Assembly (NCBI RefSeq): GCF_014779655.1 | Contig: NZ_JACXYX010000014.1 | Coordinates: 62,001 to 126,000 of the forward strand | DNA from: Nocardioides ganghwensis | Lineage (GTDB): Bacteria; Actinomycetota; Actinomycetes; Propionibacteriales; Nocardioidaceae | Direction: 5' to 3' | Length of the DNA stretch: 64,000 nt | Part shown: piece after piece, positions 54,491 through 62,983 of the stretch | Position numbering within the stretch: position 1 is the stretch's first letter | Layout of the letters: each line of letters starts with the position of its first letter | Program-made: the position numbers and the translations under genes | The notes under the pieces: generated by a model | What the model was told of the DNA's origin: nothing | Databases searched by the model: none | The model's input: only the letters and a program-made list of their open reading frames with translations

Positions 54491-54925
54491 TCAGGAGGCG
54501 AGGAGCTGGCTGATGAGCAGGTCGGCGTCGAAGGCGTCCGACTCGGCGCCGGGGGCCACCACCGCGGCGGTGCGGGTGATGAAGTCGCTGACGTCGCCGG
54601 CGCGGGCCATCAGGACCAGGTGTCCGTCGGGGGAGCTGAGCTCGATGGCGACCATGGCACGACCGCTCAGGCCGATGGCGGGGGAGACGTGCACGTCGCC
54701 GTCGCCGGCGGGGGCCTCGGTGCCGCGGATGAGCAGGTCCCGACCGAAGGTCCAGACCAGGTCGCCGTCGGAGGTCACGAACGTCATCGCGACCGCGAAG
54801 GGGTCGGAGCCGGCGTAGCTGAGGACGGTGTCGATCTCGTGGCGGATCCCGCGGTCGTCCATGCACTCGACGGTGATGTCCAATGCCACGTCGGACAGGG
54901 TGTGCCCGCTTCCGGACAGATTCAT
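54491..54925 (-). CDS. SsgB-like sporulation/cell-division regulator (SsgA family)
   Basis: 144 residues from ATG 54925, chosen over longer frames because of its strong ribosome-binding site (GAAGGAG) and the SsgB-like length. The SsgA-family pattern is clear: SYAGSDPFAVAMTFVTSDGDLVW, cut here to show the strand turn, FGRDLLIRGTEAPAGDGDV, and IELSSPDGHLVLMARAGDVSDF. In Streptomyces SsgB helps place FtsZ. In a non-sporulating actinobacterium it is likely a division factor. The gene converges with the exporter operon. Confidence 0.85.
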   Translation of the reverse strand: MNLSGSGHTLSDVALDITVECMDDRGIRHEIDTVLSYAGSDPFAVAMTFVTSDGDLVWTFGRDLLIRGTEAPAGDGDVHVSPAIGLSGRAMVAIELSSPDGHLVLMARAGDVSDFITRTAAVVAPGAESDAFDADLLISQLLAS

Positions 54926-55031
54926 CGAGAGCTCCTTCTCCTCGCCCGGGGCACTGGGTCCCCGAGTTGCGTTGCTCATGAGACGGCATCGGGGGTCGAG
55001 CGTGATGCGGAACGGCAAAAATTCACCCGAA

Positions 55032-55045
55032 CCGGTCCAGACCGG
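55032..55045. promoter_or_regulatory. Inverted repeat between ssgB-like and PGPGW-family genes
   Basis: CCGGTC (55032-55037) and GACCGG (55040-55045) form a perfect 6-base inverted repeat with a two-base spacer, a size typical for a dimeric regulator. A related tandem pair, GAACTCGCCGGTGC and GAGCTCGCTGGTGC, lies at 55101-55128. Both are in the 222-base divergent intergenic region. No regulator is assigned. Confidence 0.4.
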
Positions 55046-55147
55046 ATCTTGAGGCCGACTCATGTCGAACTTGACGGTATCCCGCGGTTTCGCCTGTCAC
55101 GAACTCGCCGGTGCGAGCTCGCTGGTGCGGCCCGATAGGTTCTTTCC

Positions 55148-55651
55148 ATGACGGGGGCAGCCAAGCGCATCGGTCTCGAGATCCTGGGGTGGACCCTTCT
55201 GCTCCTCGGCGTGGCAGCGATCTTCCTCCCCGGGCCCGGCCTGCTGGGGATCTTCGCGGGTCTCGCGCTGCTCTCCCAGCAGTACGACTGGGCGGAGAAG
55301 CGGGTCGAGCCGGTCCGGCTGCGCGCGATGCTCGGTGCCGCCGAAGGAGTCGAGACCTGGCCGCGGATCATCGCCTCCTGCCTGGGGGCCGTGCTCCTGG
55401 CCGCGTGCGGTGTGCTCTGGATCATCAAGCCGCCCGCTCCCGGGTGGTGGCCGGTCTCGGAGGCGTGGTGGCTGCCCGGCGGAATCTGGACCGGCATCAC
55501 CCAGGTCGCGTCGGCCTTCATCGCCGTCGGCCTCATCATCTACAGCTACCGCCGCTTCCACGGCCACCCGGAGAAGGCCGAGGAGCTGCGCCGCGAGATC
55601 AAGGGCGACCGCTCGGCCGGCGACCGCCGCGGCGTCGGCGCCGATTCCTGA
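55148..55651 (+). CDS. PGPGW/TIGR02611 family membrane protein
   Basis: 167 residues, start ATG 55148. The family motif with its conserved PGPG turn is clear: LEILGWTLLLLGVAAIFLPGPG. It is followed by LLGIFAGLALLSQQYDWAEK. Three or four hydrophobic segments and a basic tail complete it. TAGGTT at 55136-55141 lies close to the start and may be the -10 of a short-leader transcript. The role is unknown. tRNA-Val follows 48 bases later. Confidence 0.85.
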   Translation: MTGAAKRIGLEILGWTLLLLGVAAIFLPGPGLLGIFAGLALLSQQYDWAEKRVEPVRLRAMLGAAEGVETWPRIIASCLGAVLLAACGVLWIIKPPAPGWWPVSEAWWLPGGIWTGITQVASAFIAVGLIIYSYRRFHGHPEKAEELRREIKGDRSAGDRRGVGADS

Positions 55652-55699
55652 CCCGATTCCGGTTCGGGCCCGACCATGGGATACCGTTCTGCCGAGCTC

Positions 55700-55771
55700 G
55701 GGCGATTGGCGCAGTGGTAGCGCGCTTCGTTCACACCGAAGAGGTCACTGGTTCGAACCCAGTATCGCCCA
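55700..55771 (+). tRNA. tRNA-Val (anticodon CAC)
   Basis: The 72-base cloverleaf is complete. Acceptor arms are GGGCGAT and ATCGCCC, the D arm is GCGC-AGTGGTA-GCGC, the anticodon stem is CTTCG/CGAAG around TTCACAC with anticodon CAC, and the T arm is ACTGG-TTCGAAC-CCAGT. The discriminator base is A55771, and CCA is not encoded. The variable loop is the usual five bases. Confidence 0.95.
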
Positions 55772-55788
55772 CCGAGATCCTGCAGGTG

Positions 55789-55820
55789 AGAGGCCGGTTT
55801 CCACGCGGGAGCCGGCCTCT
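55789..55820 (+). terminator. Terminator after tRNA-Val
   Basis: AGAGGCCGG (55789-55797) and CCGGCCTCT (55812-55820) pair exactly around a 14-base loop, beginning 18 bases after the tRNA. TTGTGCG follows, so there is little T-tract. Confidence 0.75.
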
Positions 55821-55928
55821 TGTGCGATCCGACCGGCCCCGACTGCCGGGCCCGCGTAACGCAGGCCACACCGTCGCGTTGATCCTTCAGCCGCCCGACA
55901 CCCACGGGCGCCTCGAAAGGAACGACCG

Positions 55929-58562
55929 TTGCGCAGACTCTCGACCCTCGTGCTCGCCCCACTCCTGGCGAGCGCCTCGCTGGCCGCCCCAGCGACCATC
56001 TCGACGGCTCCCGCCCAGGCCAGCCCGGCCGACGACTACGTCGGCCCCTACTTCGGCGACGGCAACCTGCCGCCCGGCTGCATCAAGGACATGAGCCGGG
56101 ACAACCCGGACAACATCTGCTTCCACGGCAAGCTGGGGCTCAACGCCCTGGACTCCCCCCAGGTGGACGTCGCCATCCTCGTCCCGGCCTCGCCGACCGC
56201 CGAGCGGGACATGCGGATCATGCGCCAGGCGGTGAAGTCGTGGGAGGGCGGCATCGACTACCTCTCCGACGAGATGGGCCTGGACTGGCTCGAGGAGGGC
56301 GTCGACTTCCACGTCACCGTCGACGAGATCGACCTCACCGGCGACAACGGCGGCGAGCTGACGACGTACCCCCTGGTCGACCCCGAGATCGTGGTGATCG
56401 CCACCAACCCCGTCGGCGGCATCGGCATCGGGGTGGACCCGGTGTACCTCGGCGCGGAGCTGGGCATCGTCGACGAGGACGGCGTCCCCTGCACCAACAT
56501 CGAGAACCCGTTCGACATGGAGGCCTGGGAGATGATCCCGGGCTTCAACTCCCACCACGAGACGCGTGGCGGCACCTACGTCGAGGACTGTGGCGGCCAG
56601 GGTGGCAACGTCTGCTTCTCGGTCAACGGCGCCATCGACCCCGTCCCCGGCAGGACCGACGTCTTCTCGCTCTACGACCTGGTGCTGCACGAGACCGGCC
56701 ACTGCCTGACCCTGGGCCACGTCGGCGACGGCGCCGAGGGCGAGTGGGGCCCCGTCCCCACGACCGACATCATGGCCTACAGCGCCGACCCGGCCGGCCA
56801 GAACAAGTGCGTCTCGACGCTCAACGTCGAGGCCTTCGCCACCCGGATGAGCAACTACCTCGACGTCGACGGCGACGGCCAGGTGACCGAGGCGGACCGG
56901 CTCGAGCCCAACGACGTGTCAGGTGACGGAGCGAACCCCTTCCAGGTCCAGCACCCCGACGACCACCTCTACGCCTCCTCGACCGGCTCGGTGTGGGACT
57001 GCCCGCAACCCGACCTCGGTCTCGTCCCGGGCGACCCGGTGGACTTCTCACCTGAGCCGGCCGAGACGAGCACTCCGTCACTGACCGTCAGCACGCCGGC
57101 GCACGGGGCCGAGACGGCGGACGGTCAGGTGCAGGTCGCCGGCACCGTCGAGCGGCTGGCCACGGACGCCGAGCCGACGTCGACGAGCGTCGCGCACGAC
57201 GACGGGCTCGGCGACTCGTTGAGCCCGGTCACGGACATCTCGCACCTCCAGGTCGAGGTCACCGACCTCGACGTGGTCGCCACGGTGAAGGTGGAGGAGC
57301 TGTGGCCCGACGGTGTCCCCGGAGCCGCGAAGTACGGCGTGAGCATCGACGGGCGCGAGATCGAGTCGACGGTGCCCGACCCGAGGACCCCGGGCGACGT
57401 GGTGACGTACGACCACTCCATGGAGACCTACCTGCCCAGCGACTGGTCGGAGTGGGACGCAGCGGCCGGCACGGTCACCTTCCGCATCCCCCGCAGCTAC
57501 CTCGCCTCCGCGAAGGTCACTGCTCCGTACGACGTCTTCGCGCTGACGAGCTACCGCTCGCCGTCCCACATGTGGACCCTCGTGGCCGACGACCGGGCAC
57601 CGGACAGGGGCGGCATCGGCGTCGCGGCACCTGCCGGAGCGCAGGGCGCGGCCGGCACCGGCTCGTCCACGGAGGGCGGCAGCGGCACCACGAGCGGCAG
57701 CAGCCTCCTCAACCCCGTCGTCCTGGAACGCCCCGGTGGCAACACCTTCATGGTCACCGACAGCACGCTCGGCGCCACCGGTGGACCGGGGCACACGTTC
57801 AGCCTGCCCGTCCCGGAGACCAGCACGGTCGAGCTGCTGATGTCGTGGCCGGACGCCAGCGACCTCGACATGAGGGTGACCGGTGCCGCGTCGGGATCGG
57901 CGGCCACCGCCGGACAGCCCGAGCGGCTCGTCCTCGAGGACGTGCAGGGGACCCTGGAGATCGCGGTCGACCCCTACCTCGTCGTCGGAGTGCCGTCGAC
58001 GACGTACACGCTCCAGGCCACCATCGTGCCCAGCGGCCCGGTGGACGGTGAGACCCCGGTCGACACCGATGGCGACGGGGTCGCCGACGGCGACGACGCG
58101 TGCCCGGACGTGCCGGCGGCCGGGACCAGCGGCTGTCCGGTGCCCTCTGACGAGACGGTGACGGTCTACGTCGACGGCGTCGAGGTGGGCAGCCAGGACG
58201 TCGAGTCCAGCAACGGGCCGGACGCGTTCGCGATCGATGTCACGGTGCCCGCCGGGTCGCACGAGGTGAGGACCGTCTGGACCCAGGACGACGAGGTCCT
58301 GGCGACGGACGTGCGCACCGTCGTCCACACGGCACCCGGGACCGACCGCGACGGCGACGGTGTCGCCGACGCCGGCGACAACTGCGTCCGGCAGCCCAAC
58401 CCCGGCCAGGCCGACCTGGACGGGGACGCACAGGGTGATGCGTGCGACAGCGACATCGACGGCGACGGGCACTCCAACGCCAAGGAGAGGCAGCACGGCA
58501 CGGACCCCTTCGACGCGGCGTCGTACCCCCGCAAGAAGGGCGACACCGGCCTCGTCCGGTGA
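55929..58562 (+). CDS. Secreted metzincin-like metalloprotease with thrombospondin type 3-like calcium repeats
   Basis: 877 residues, start TTG 55929 behind AAAGGA. The signal peptide ends around residue 32 (APAQA). Zinc motif HETGHCLTLGH has H254, E255, H258 and H264, with Thr261 where metzincins usually have Gly. A Met-turn DIMAYS (Met282) supports the fold. EF-like DVDGDGQVTEAD lies near residue 313. A beta-rich middle follows, with calcium-binding repeats near 712 (DTDGDGVADGDDACPD) and 805-853 (DRDGDGVADAGDNC, DSDIDGDGHSN). An extracellular, calcium-stabilised protease is likely; substrates are unknown. Confidence 0.82.
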   Translation: MRRLSTLVLAPLLASASLAAPATISTAPAQASPADDYVGPYFGDGNLPPGCIKDMSRDNPDNICFHGKLGLNALDSPQVDVAILVPASPTAERDMRIMRQAVKSWEGGIDYLSDEMGLDWLEEGVDFHVTVDEIDLTGDNGGELTTYPLVDPEIVVIATNPVGGIGIGVDPVYLGAELGIVDEDGVPCTNIENPFDMEAWEMIPGFNSHHETRGGTYVEDCGGQGGNVCFSVNGAIDPVPGRTDVFSLYDLVLHETGHCLTLGHVGDGAEGEWGPVPTTDIMAYSADPAGQNKCVSTLNVEAFATRMSNYLDVDGDGQVTEADRLEPNDVSGDGANPFQVQHPDDHLYASSTGSVWDCPQPDLGLVPGDPVDFSPEPAETSTPSLTVSTPAHGAETADGQVQVAGTVERLATDAEPTSTSVAHDDGLGDSLSPVTDISHLQVEVTDLDVVATVKVEELWPDGVPGAAKYGVSIDGREIESTVPDPRTPGDVVTYDHSMETYLPSDWSEWDAAAGTVTFRIPRSYLASAKVTAPYDVFALTSYRSPSHMWTLVADDRAPDRGGIGVAAPAGAQGAAGTGSSTEGGSGTTSGSSLLNPVVLERPGGNTFMVTDSTLGATGGPGHTFSLPVPETSTVELLMSWPDASDLDMRVTGAASGSAATAGQPERLVLEDVQGTLEIAVDPYLVVGVPSTTYTLQATIVPSGPVDGETPVDTDGDGVADGDDACPDVPAAGTSGCPVPSDETVTVYVDGVEVGSQDVESSNGPDAFAIDVTVPAGSHEVRTVWTQDDEVLATDVRTVVHTAPGTDRDGDGVADAGDNCVRQPNPGQADLDGDAQGDACDSDIDGDGHSNAKERQHGTDPFDAASYPRKKGDTGLVR

Positions 58563-58569
58563 CCAGGCT

Positions 58570-58606
58570 GGGCGGTGGGCCGATCCGTGGGGCCGGTCCA
58601 CCGTCC
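58570..58606 (+). terminator. Hairpin after the metalloprotease gene
   Basis: GGGCGGTGGGCC (58570-58581) and GGTCCACCGTCC (58595-58606) form a 12-base stem with two G-U pairs and a 13-base loop, seven bases after the stop codon. No T-tract follows. Confidence 0.6.
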
Positions 58607-58644
58607 GCACCAGCAGCTGCGACCCTCGTCAGGAGGCAGGTCCC

Positions 58645-59079
58645 GTGACGTCACAGTCCCTCAGCGGTCGGCGCTGGGCGGTCGCGGCTGCGCTCGCAGT
58701 GGCGGTGGCGCTGGTCTCGCTCGCCGCAGCGTCAGCGCGGTCGGACCAGCGCACGACGACTGCCGGCGCGCAGGCGTCCGACACGTCCGTCGACGCCCAG
58801 GCCCTGGTGCACGCCGAGGTGGCGTGCGACCTCACGGGCAAGGCCCGGCAGGCGACCGGAGCCACGGAGGTGAGGGAGCGGGTGCGCTACGCGGCAGCGG
58901 TGCTGCTGCTCGACCAGGCGATCATCGAGTCGGCGCGTGCCGCACGGGCCGACACCCGCCTGGTCGCCCTCGACGCCGCGCTGCAGGCGGCCCACACAGC
59001 CGGCCACGAAGGCGACCACGACACCTGGCAGCGCGCCCTGCGCTCGGCCGACGCCGAGTGCGGGGCCGTGCTCGGCTGA
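58645..59079 (+). CDS. Small exported protein of unknown function
   Basis: 144 residues from GTG 58645, behind AGGAGGCAGG. A signal peptide or N-terminal anchor (WAVAAALAVAVALVSLAAASA, broken at Ala runs) occupies about residues 11-31. The mature part is mostly helical and Ala-rich, with two cysteines (VACDLTG and AECGAVLG) that could form a disulfide. I recognise no family. It is between two secreted peptidases. Confidence 0.65.
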   Translation: MTSQSLSGRRWAVAAALAVAVALVSLAAASARSDQRTTTAGAQASDTSVDAQALVHAEVACDLTGKARQATGATEVRERVRYAAAVLLLDQAIIESARAARADTRLVALDAALQAAHTAGHEGDHDTWQRALRSADAECGAVLG

Positions 59080-59175
59080 AGCACGACAGCTCACGCCGTC
59101 ACGTGACCTGGCGGCCGCTGGGCCGTTGAGCGTGCATGCGGCGAGGACCGCCGCCCACACCCCCGGAGGATCCCC

Positions 59176-61293
59176 ATGCGACGTCACCACCTCTCGCAGC
59201 GACAGGCGATTGCCGCGGCGCTGTCCGTGTTCGCGCTCGGCGCCACCGCGCTCAGCGTCCCCTCGCCGGCCCAGGGCACCGCACTACCGGTCACGGACGT
59301 GTTCGCGCCCAGACTGGTCACCGTCGACACCCCGACGCGGGCGGACAAGGCTCGCCTCCAGGGGCTGGGCCTCGACCTGACCGAGCACGCCGGCCACGAC
59401 TACGTCGAGGTCGTGCTGCACACGCCCGCCGACGTGGACGCGCTGCGCGCCGCCGGCTTCACCTGGGACGTACGCATCGCCGACCTGCTGCGTCGTGAGG
59501 CCGAGATCAACCGGCTCGACGACCTCTTCGCCGCCACCCGGCTGCGCACCGCGCTGCCGTCCGGCCGCGACGCGTACCGGAGCCTGGCCGACTACAACGC
59601 CGAGATGAGGTCGCTCGCCGAGGCGAACCCGGGCCTGGTCAAGCTGCTCACCCTCCCCGAGAAGACGCTCGACGGGAGGACCGTCCTCGGCGTGGAGATC
59701 GCCAAGGACGTCACGGCACGCGACGGGCGTCCGACGTTCGCCATGTTCGGGCTCCACCACGCCCGCGAGTGGCCCTCGGGCGAGCACGCGATGGAGTTCG
59801 CGGTGGACCTCGTCAAGGGCGCGCGCTCGGGTGACCCGAGGATCAGCGGGCTCCTCGAGCGCGGCCGCATGGTGGTCGTGCCCGTGGTCAACCCCGACGG
59901 CTTCCACCTGTCCTTCACCGACGGCCAGCTCGTCGACCTGCGGGAGGTGGACGGCGGCGGCACCGCGACGATCCTGGGGACTCCCGGCAACGCCTACAAG
60001 CGCAAGAACTGCCGGGTGGTCGACGGGCAGGACACGCCTGACGGCACCTGCGCCGCGTTCAGCCTCACCAGCCCCGGCGGCTACCTCGTCGGCACCGACC
60101 TCAACCGCAACTACGGCGGCCTGTGGGGTGGTCCCGGCGCCTCCGACCTGTTCGCCGACCCGACCTACCGCGGCGCCGAGCCGTTCTCGGAGCCGGAGAC
60201 GCGCAACGTGCGCGAGCTCATCTCCTCCCGGCAGGTCACGATGATGATCTCCAACCACACCTTCTCCAACCTGGTGCTGCGGCCCAACGGCGTGAACCCG
60301 ACCACCATCGGACCCGACGGCCTGCCGGTCGGCGACGCTCCCGACGAGGAGGCGATGAAGCAGGTGGGCGCGAGGATGACCGCACAGAACGGCTACGCCA
60401 ACATCCACGGCTGGGAGCTCTACGACACCACCGGCACCACGGAGGACTGGTCCTACAACGCCACCGGCGGCTACGGGTACACCTTCGAGATCGGCCCCGA
60501 CGAGTTCCACCCGCCGTTCGCCCAGGTCGTCGACGAGTACCTCGGCGCCGGGGCGTACGCCGGCAAGGGCAACCGCGAGGCCTACCTCGTCGCCTTCGAG
60601 GAGGCGGTCAGCCGCGCCAGCCACGCCGTGATCTCGGGCAAGGCCCCGGCCGGCGCCACGCTGCGCCTGCGCAAGCAGTTCTCCACCCCGACGTGGAGCC
60701 CGGAGAACGACTTCACCGACTCGCTCGAGAGCACGATGGTGACCAGCGGCAAGACCTTCAGCTGGGACGTCAACCAGTCGACCCGTCCGGCGGTGCAGGC
60801 GCGGCTCGTCAAGCTCCTCGCCGAGGAGCCGACCCGCAGCGAGACCTGGAGCGGCACCGCCGCCCCGGCCTCGTCCGTGGACCACGAGCTCGTCGTGACC
60901 GAGACCGACCAGGAGATCCTGCAGGTCGACCTCGACTGGCCGACGCCGGACGACCTGGACCTCGAGGTCTACCGCGAGAACCCCGACGGCTCGCTCACCC
61001 AGGTGGGCAGCTCGGGCAACTTCGTCGGTGAGAAGGAGAAGACGACGATCAGTGCGCCCACCCCCGGCACGTACGTCCTCCGCGTCATCAACTTCGCATC
61101 CGTCAGCCCGACCTACACGCTGACCGCGGGCCTCTACGACGCGACCGAGCAGACGACCGCGCCGCTGGTCGAGGCGTGGACGCTCACGTGCGAGAAGGAC
61201 GGCCGGGTCCTGGAGACCGTGCCGGTCGTCGTCGAGCGCGGCCAGCAGGTCAGCATCGACCTCAAGGAGTGCAGCCGCCTCTGGAACCGCTGA
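59176..61293 (+). CDS. Secreted M14 zinc carboxypeptidase
   Basis: 705 residues, start ATG 59176 behind GGAGGATCC. A signal peptide ends near residue 34 (PSPAQG). The M14 zinc site is H195 and E198 in GLHHAREWPSGE, with the third ligand H361 in SNHTFSNLVLRP. Substrate arginine is in TDLNRNYGGLW, and catalytic Glu438 in YTFEIGPDEF. A C-terminal beta domain of about 160 residues resembles pre-peptidase domains (YVLRVINFASVSPTYTL). It would trim peptides outside the cell. Confidence 0.9.
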   Translation: MRRHHLSQRQAIAAALSVFALGATALSVPSPAQGTALPVTDVFAPRLVTVDTPTRADKARLQGLGLDLTEHAGHDYVEVVLHTPADVDALRAAGFTWDVRIADLLRREAEINRLDDLFAATRLRTALPSGRDAYRSLADYNAEMRSLAEANPGLVKLLTLPEKTLDGRTVLGVEIAKDVTARDGRPTFAMFGLHHAREWPSGEHAMEFAVDLVKGARSGDPRISGLLERGRMVVVPVVNPDGFHLSFTDGQLVDLREVDGGGTATILGTPGNAYKRKNCRVVDGQDTPDGTCAAFSLTSPGGYLVGTDLNRNYGGLWGGPGASDLFADPTYRGAEPFSEPETRNVRELISSRQVTMMISNHTFSNLVLRPNGVNPTTIGPDGLPVGDAPDEEAMKQVGARMTAQNGYANIHGWELYDTTGTTEDWSYNATGGYGYTFEIGPDEFHPPFAQVVDEYLGAGAYAGKGNREAYLVAFEEAVSRASHAVISGKAPAGATLRLRKQFSTPTWSPENDFTDSLESTMVTSGKTFSWDVNQSTRPAVQARLVKLLAEEPTRSETWSGTAAPASSVDHELVVTETDQEILQVDLDWPTPDDLDLEVYRENPDGSLTQVGSSGNFVGEKEKTTISAPTPGTYVLRVINFASVSPTYTLTAGLYDATEQTTAPLVEAWTLTCEKDGRVLETVPVVVERGQQVSIDLKECSRLWNR

Positions 61294-61301
61294 GCGCCTG
61301 T

Positions 61302-61321
61302 CCCTGACGCCTACGTCAGGG
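61302..61321. terminator. Bidirectional terminator at the end of idi
   Basis: CCCTGACG (61302-61309) and CGTCAGGG (61314-61321) pair exactly around CCTA. The hairpin overlaps the idi stop codon and lies nine bases behind the carboxypeptidase stop, so it may serve both convergent genes. Confidence 0.7.
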
Positions 61322-61922
61322 GCGAGGCCGGCCGTGCCGCCGGGGGCAGCTCGCCCTCGGCGGCAGCCGGCGCCGCGGCCGGGTCGGCGGGGAGCTGGGC
61401 CACCTGCTCGCGGCACCACACCGACACCGGCCGGGTGCCGTCCAGCACGCCGCGGCGGAACTCCTCCCACGGCTCCCACCGGGTCGCGCCGACCTCGTCC
61501 GGGTCGGGGCGTACGTCGCCCTCCGCCGTGCCGACGAAGACGGGGCACATCTCGTTCTCCACGACCCCGTCCTGCTCGGCGCGGTAGCGGAACCGCGGCA
61601 GCACCAGCCGCAGGTCTGCCACGGTCGTGCCGAGCTCCTGCTCGACCCGGCGGCGCACGGCGTCGGCCAGCGCCTCACCCGGACCGGGGTGGCCGCAGCA
61701 GCTGTTGGTCCACACCCCCGGGAAGGTCCGCTTGTGCAGGGCCCTCTGGGTGACGAGCACCCGGCCGGCGCCGTCGAAGAGGTAGCAGGAGAAGGCGAGG
61801 TGGAGCGGCGTGTCGCCGTGGTGCACCCCGGCCTTGTCGGCGGTGCCGACGGCGCTGCCGTCCTCGTCGAGCAGCACCACCAGCTCGTCCGGTGGGGGAT
61901 CGTTCGGGCGGGTGTCGGTCAT
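61311..61922 (-). CDS. idi: Isopentenyl-diphosphate delta-isomerase, type I
   Basis: 203 residues from ATG 61922, overlapping the preceding stop (ATGA). LAFSCYLFDGAGRVLVTQRAL opens the Nudix-like fold. The catalytic Cys is in TNSCCGHPGPGEAL, the metal-binding Glu region in RRRVEQELG, and the second conserved Glu in VVENEMCPVFVG. It interconverts IPP and DMAPP. Its coupling to a polyketide operon suggests an isoprenoid partner for the product. An Ala/Pro-rich tail is not part of the core. Confidence 0.93.
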   Translation of the reverse strand: MTDTRPNDPPPDELVVLLDEDGSAVGTADKAGVHHGDTPLHLAFSCYLFDGAGRVLVTQRALHKRTFPGVWTNSCCGHPGPGEALADAVRRRVEQELGTTVADLRLVLPRFRYRAEQDGVVENEMCPVFVGTAEGDVRPDPDEVGATRWEPWEEFRRGVLDGTRPVSVWCREQVAQLPADPAAAPAAAEGELPPAARPASPLT

Positions 61923-62983
61923 GCGGGCCTCCCCACGGGTCGGGCGAGCTGGTTGACGGCGGTGTCGAAGACCCACGGCAGCCGGGCCGCCGCGGGGACG
62001 AGCCTGCGACGCACGGGCCCGACCGCGGTGGCGCGCAGGAGCGCGTGGGTGAGGAGCTCGTGGCGCAGGCCGAGCCGGCGCGCCAGTCGGTCGTATCGCT
62101 CGGGGCGTCCGTCGGCGAGGCAGTCGACGGCGACGCGCGCCTGCGCCAGGCCCAGTGCGAGCCCCTCGCCGGTCAGGGCGTCCACGTAGCCACCGGCGTC
62201 CCCGACGAGCAGGACCCGGCCGGCCGACCGCGACCGGGCGCGCTGGCGCAGAGGTCCCGCGCCCATCACCCGGGTGCGGGTGCCGGTCAGGCGCTCCTGC
62301 AGCAGCGGGAAGTCGTCGAGGAGGTCGTCGAAGCGCGATCCGGCCTCGGCCAGCACCGCCACGCCGACGAGGTCGTCGTCGACCGGGGTCACGTAGGCCT
62401 CGGCACGTGGCGACCAGTGCACCTCGACGTACGACGTCCACGGCGCCTGCTGCACGTGGCAGCGCAGCCCGAAGCGGCGACGTGCGGTGACAGGGGCGTC
62501 GAGTCCCACGAGGCGTCGTACGGGGGAGTGCAGCCCGTCGGCGGCGACGAGGTGGCGCGCCGGCTCACCGTCGACGAGCAGGTGGTCCCCGGCGTCGACG
62601 ACGGCGGCCACGGGCCGGGGGTCGACGGGGATGCCGGCGGTGGCGACCTGCTCCGCGAGTGCCTCGTGGAGCACGGTGCGGCGTACGCCCCGCCCGGGGC
62701 CGCGGGCGAAGCCGGCTGTCGCCTCCCGGCCGTCGCCGGAGCCGTCGAGGTAGCGGATCCCGGCCAGCTCTCGTCCTCGCGGGTGCACGCCGAGCGCGGC
62801 GAGCTCGGCCACGGCCCCCGGCATGAGTCCCTCGCCGCAGGCCTTGTCGATCGGCCCGGTCCGCGGCTCGCGCACCACGACCGACAGGCCCGCGCGGTGG
62901 GCGTGCAGCGCCACGGCGAGGCCGACCGGGCCGCCGCCGGCCACCACCACGTCACGCAGCTCGTCACGCACCCCGTCACGCAC
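61919..62983 (-). CDS. FAD-dependent oxidoreductase (geranylgeranyl reductase / SrsC-like monooxygenase family)
   Basis: 354 residues from GTG 62983, which has GAGGAG seven bases upstream; GTG 62971 is an alternative. The dinucleotide-binding VVVAGGGPVGLAVALHAHRAG opens the protein, and KACGEGLMPGAVAEL follows. The second FAD motif is RVLLVGDAGGYVDALTGEGLALG. This subfamily includes flavin hydroxylases such as SrsC beside type III polyketide synthases, and reductases of geranylgeranyl groups. Which reaction it performs here cannot be decided from sequence alone. Confidence 0.82.
   Translation of the reverse strand: MRDGVRDELRDVVVAGGGPVGLAVALHAHRAGLSVVVREPRTGPIDKACGEGLMPGAVAELAALGVHPRGRELAGIRYLDGSGDGREATAGFARGPGRGVRRTVLHEALAEQVATAGIPVDPRPVAAVVDAGDHLLVDGEPARHLVAADGLHSPVRRLVGLDAPVTARRRFGLRCHVQQAPWTSYVEVHWSPRAEAYVTPVDDDLVGVAVLAEAGSRFDDLLDDFPLLQERLTGTRTRVMGAGPLRQRARSRSAGRVLLVGDAGGYVDALTGEGLALGLAQARVAVDCLADGRPERYDRLARRLGLRHELLTHALLRATAVGPVRRRLVPAAARLPWVFDTAVNQLARPVGRPA

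Noticed and set aside
55700..55773. Encoded CCA end and a second tRNA
   Set aside because: The bases after the discriminator are CCG, so CCA is not encoded, and no second cloverleaf was found nearby.
59098..59107. GTCACGTGAC palindrome before the carboxypeptidase gene
   Set aside because: A 10-base palindrome of this composition is expected by chance in a 64 kb GC-rich window, and no supporting repeat or spacing was seen.
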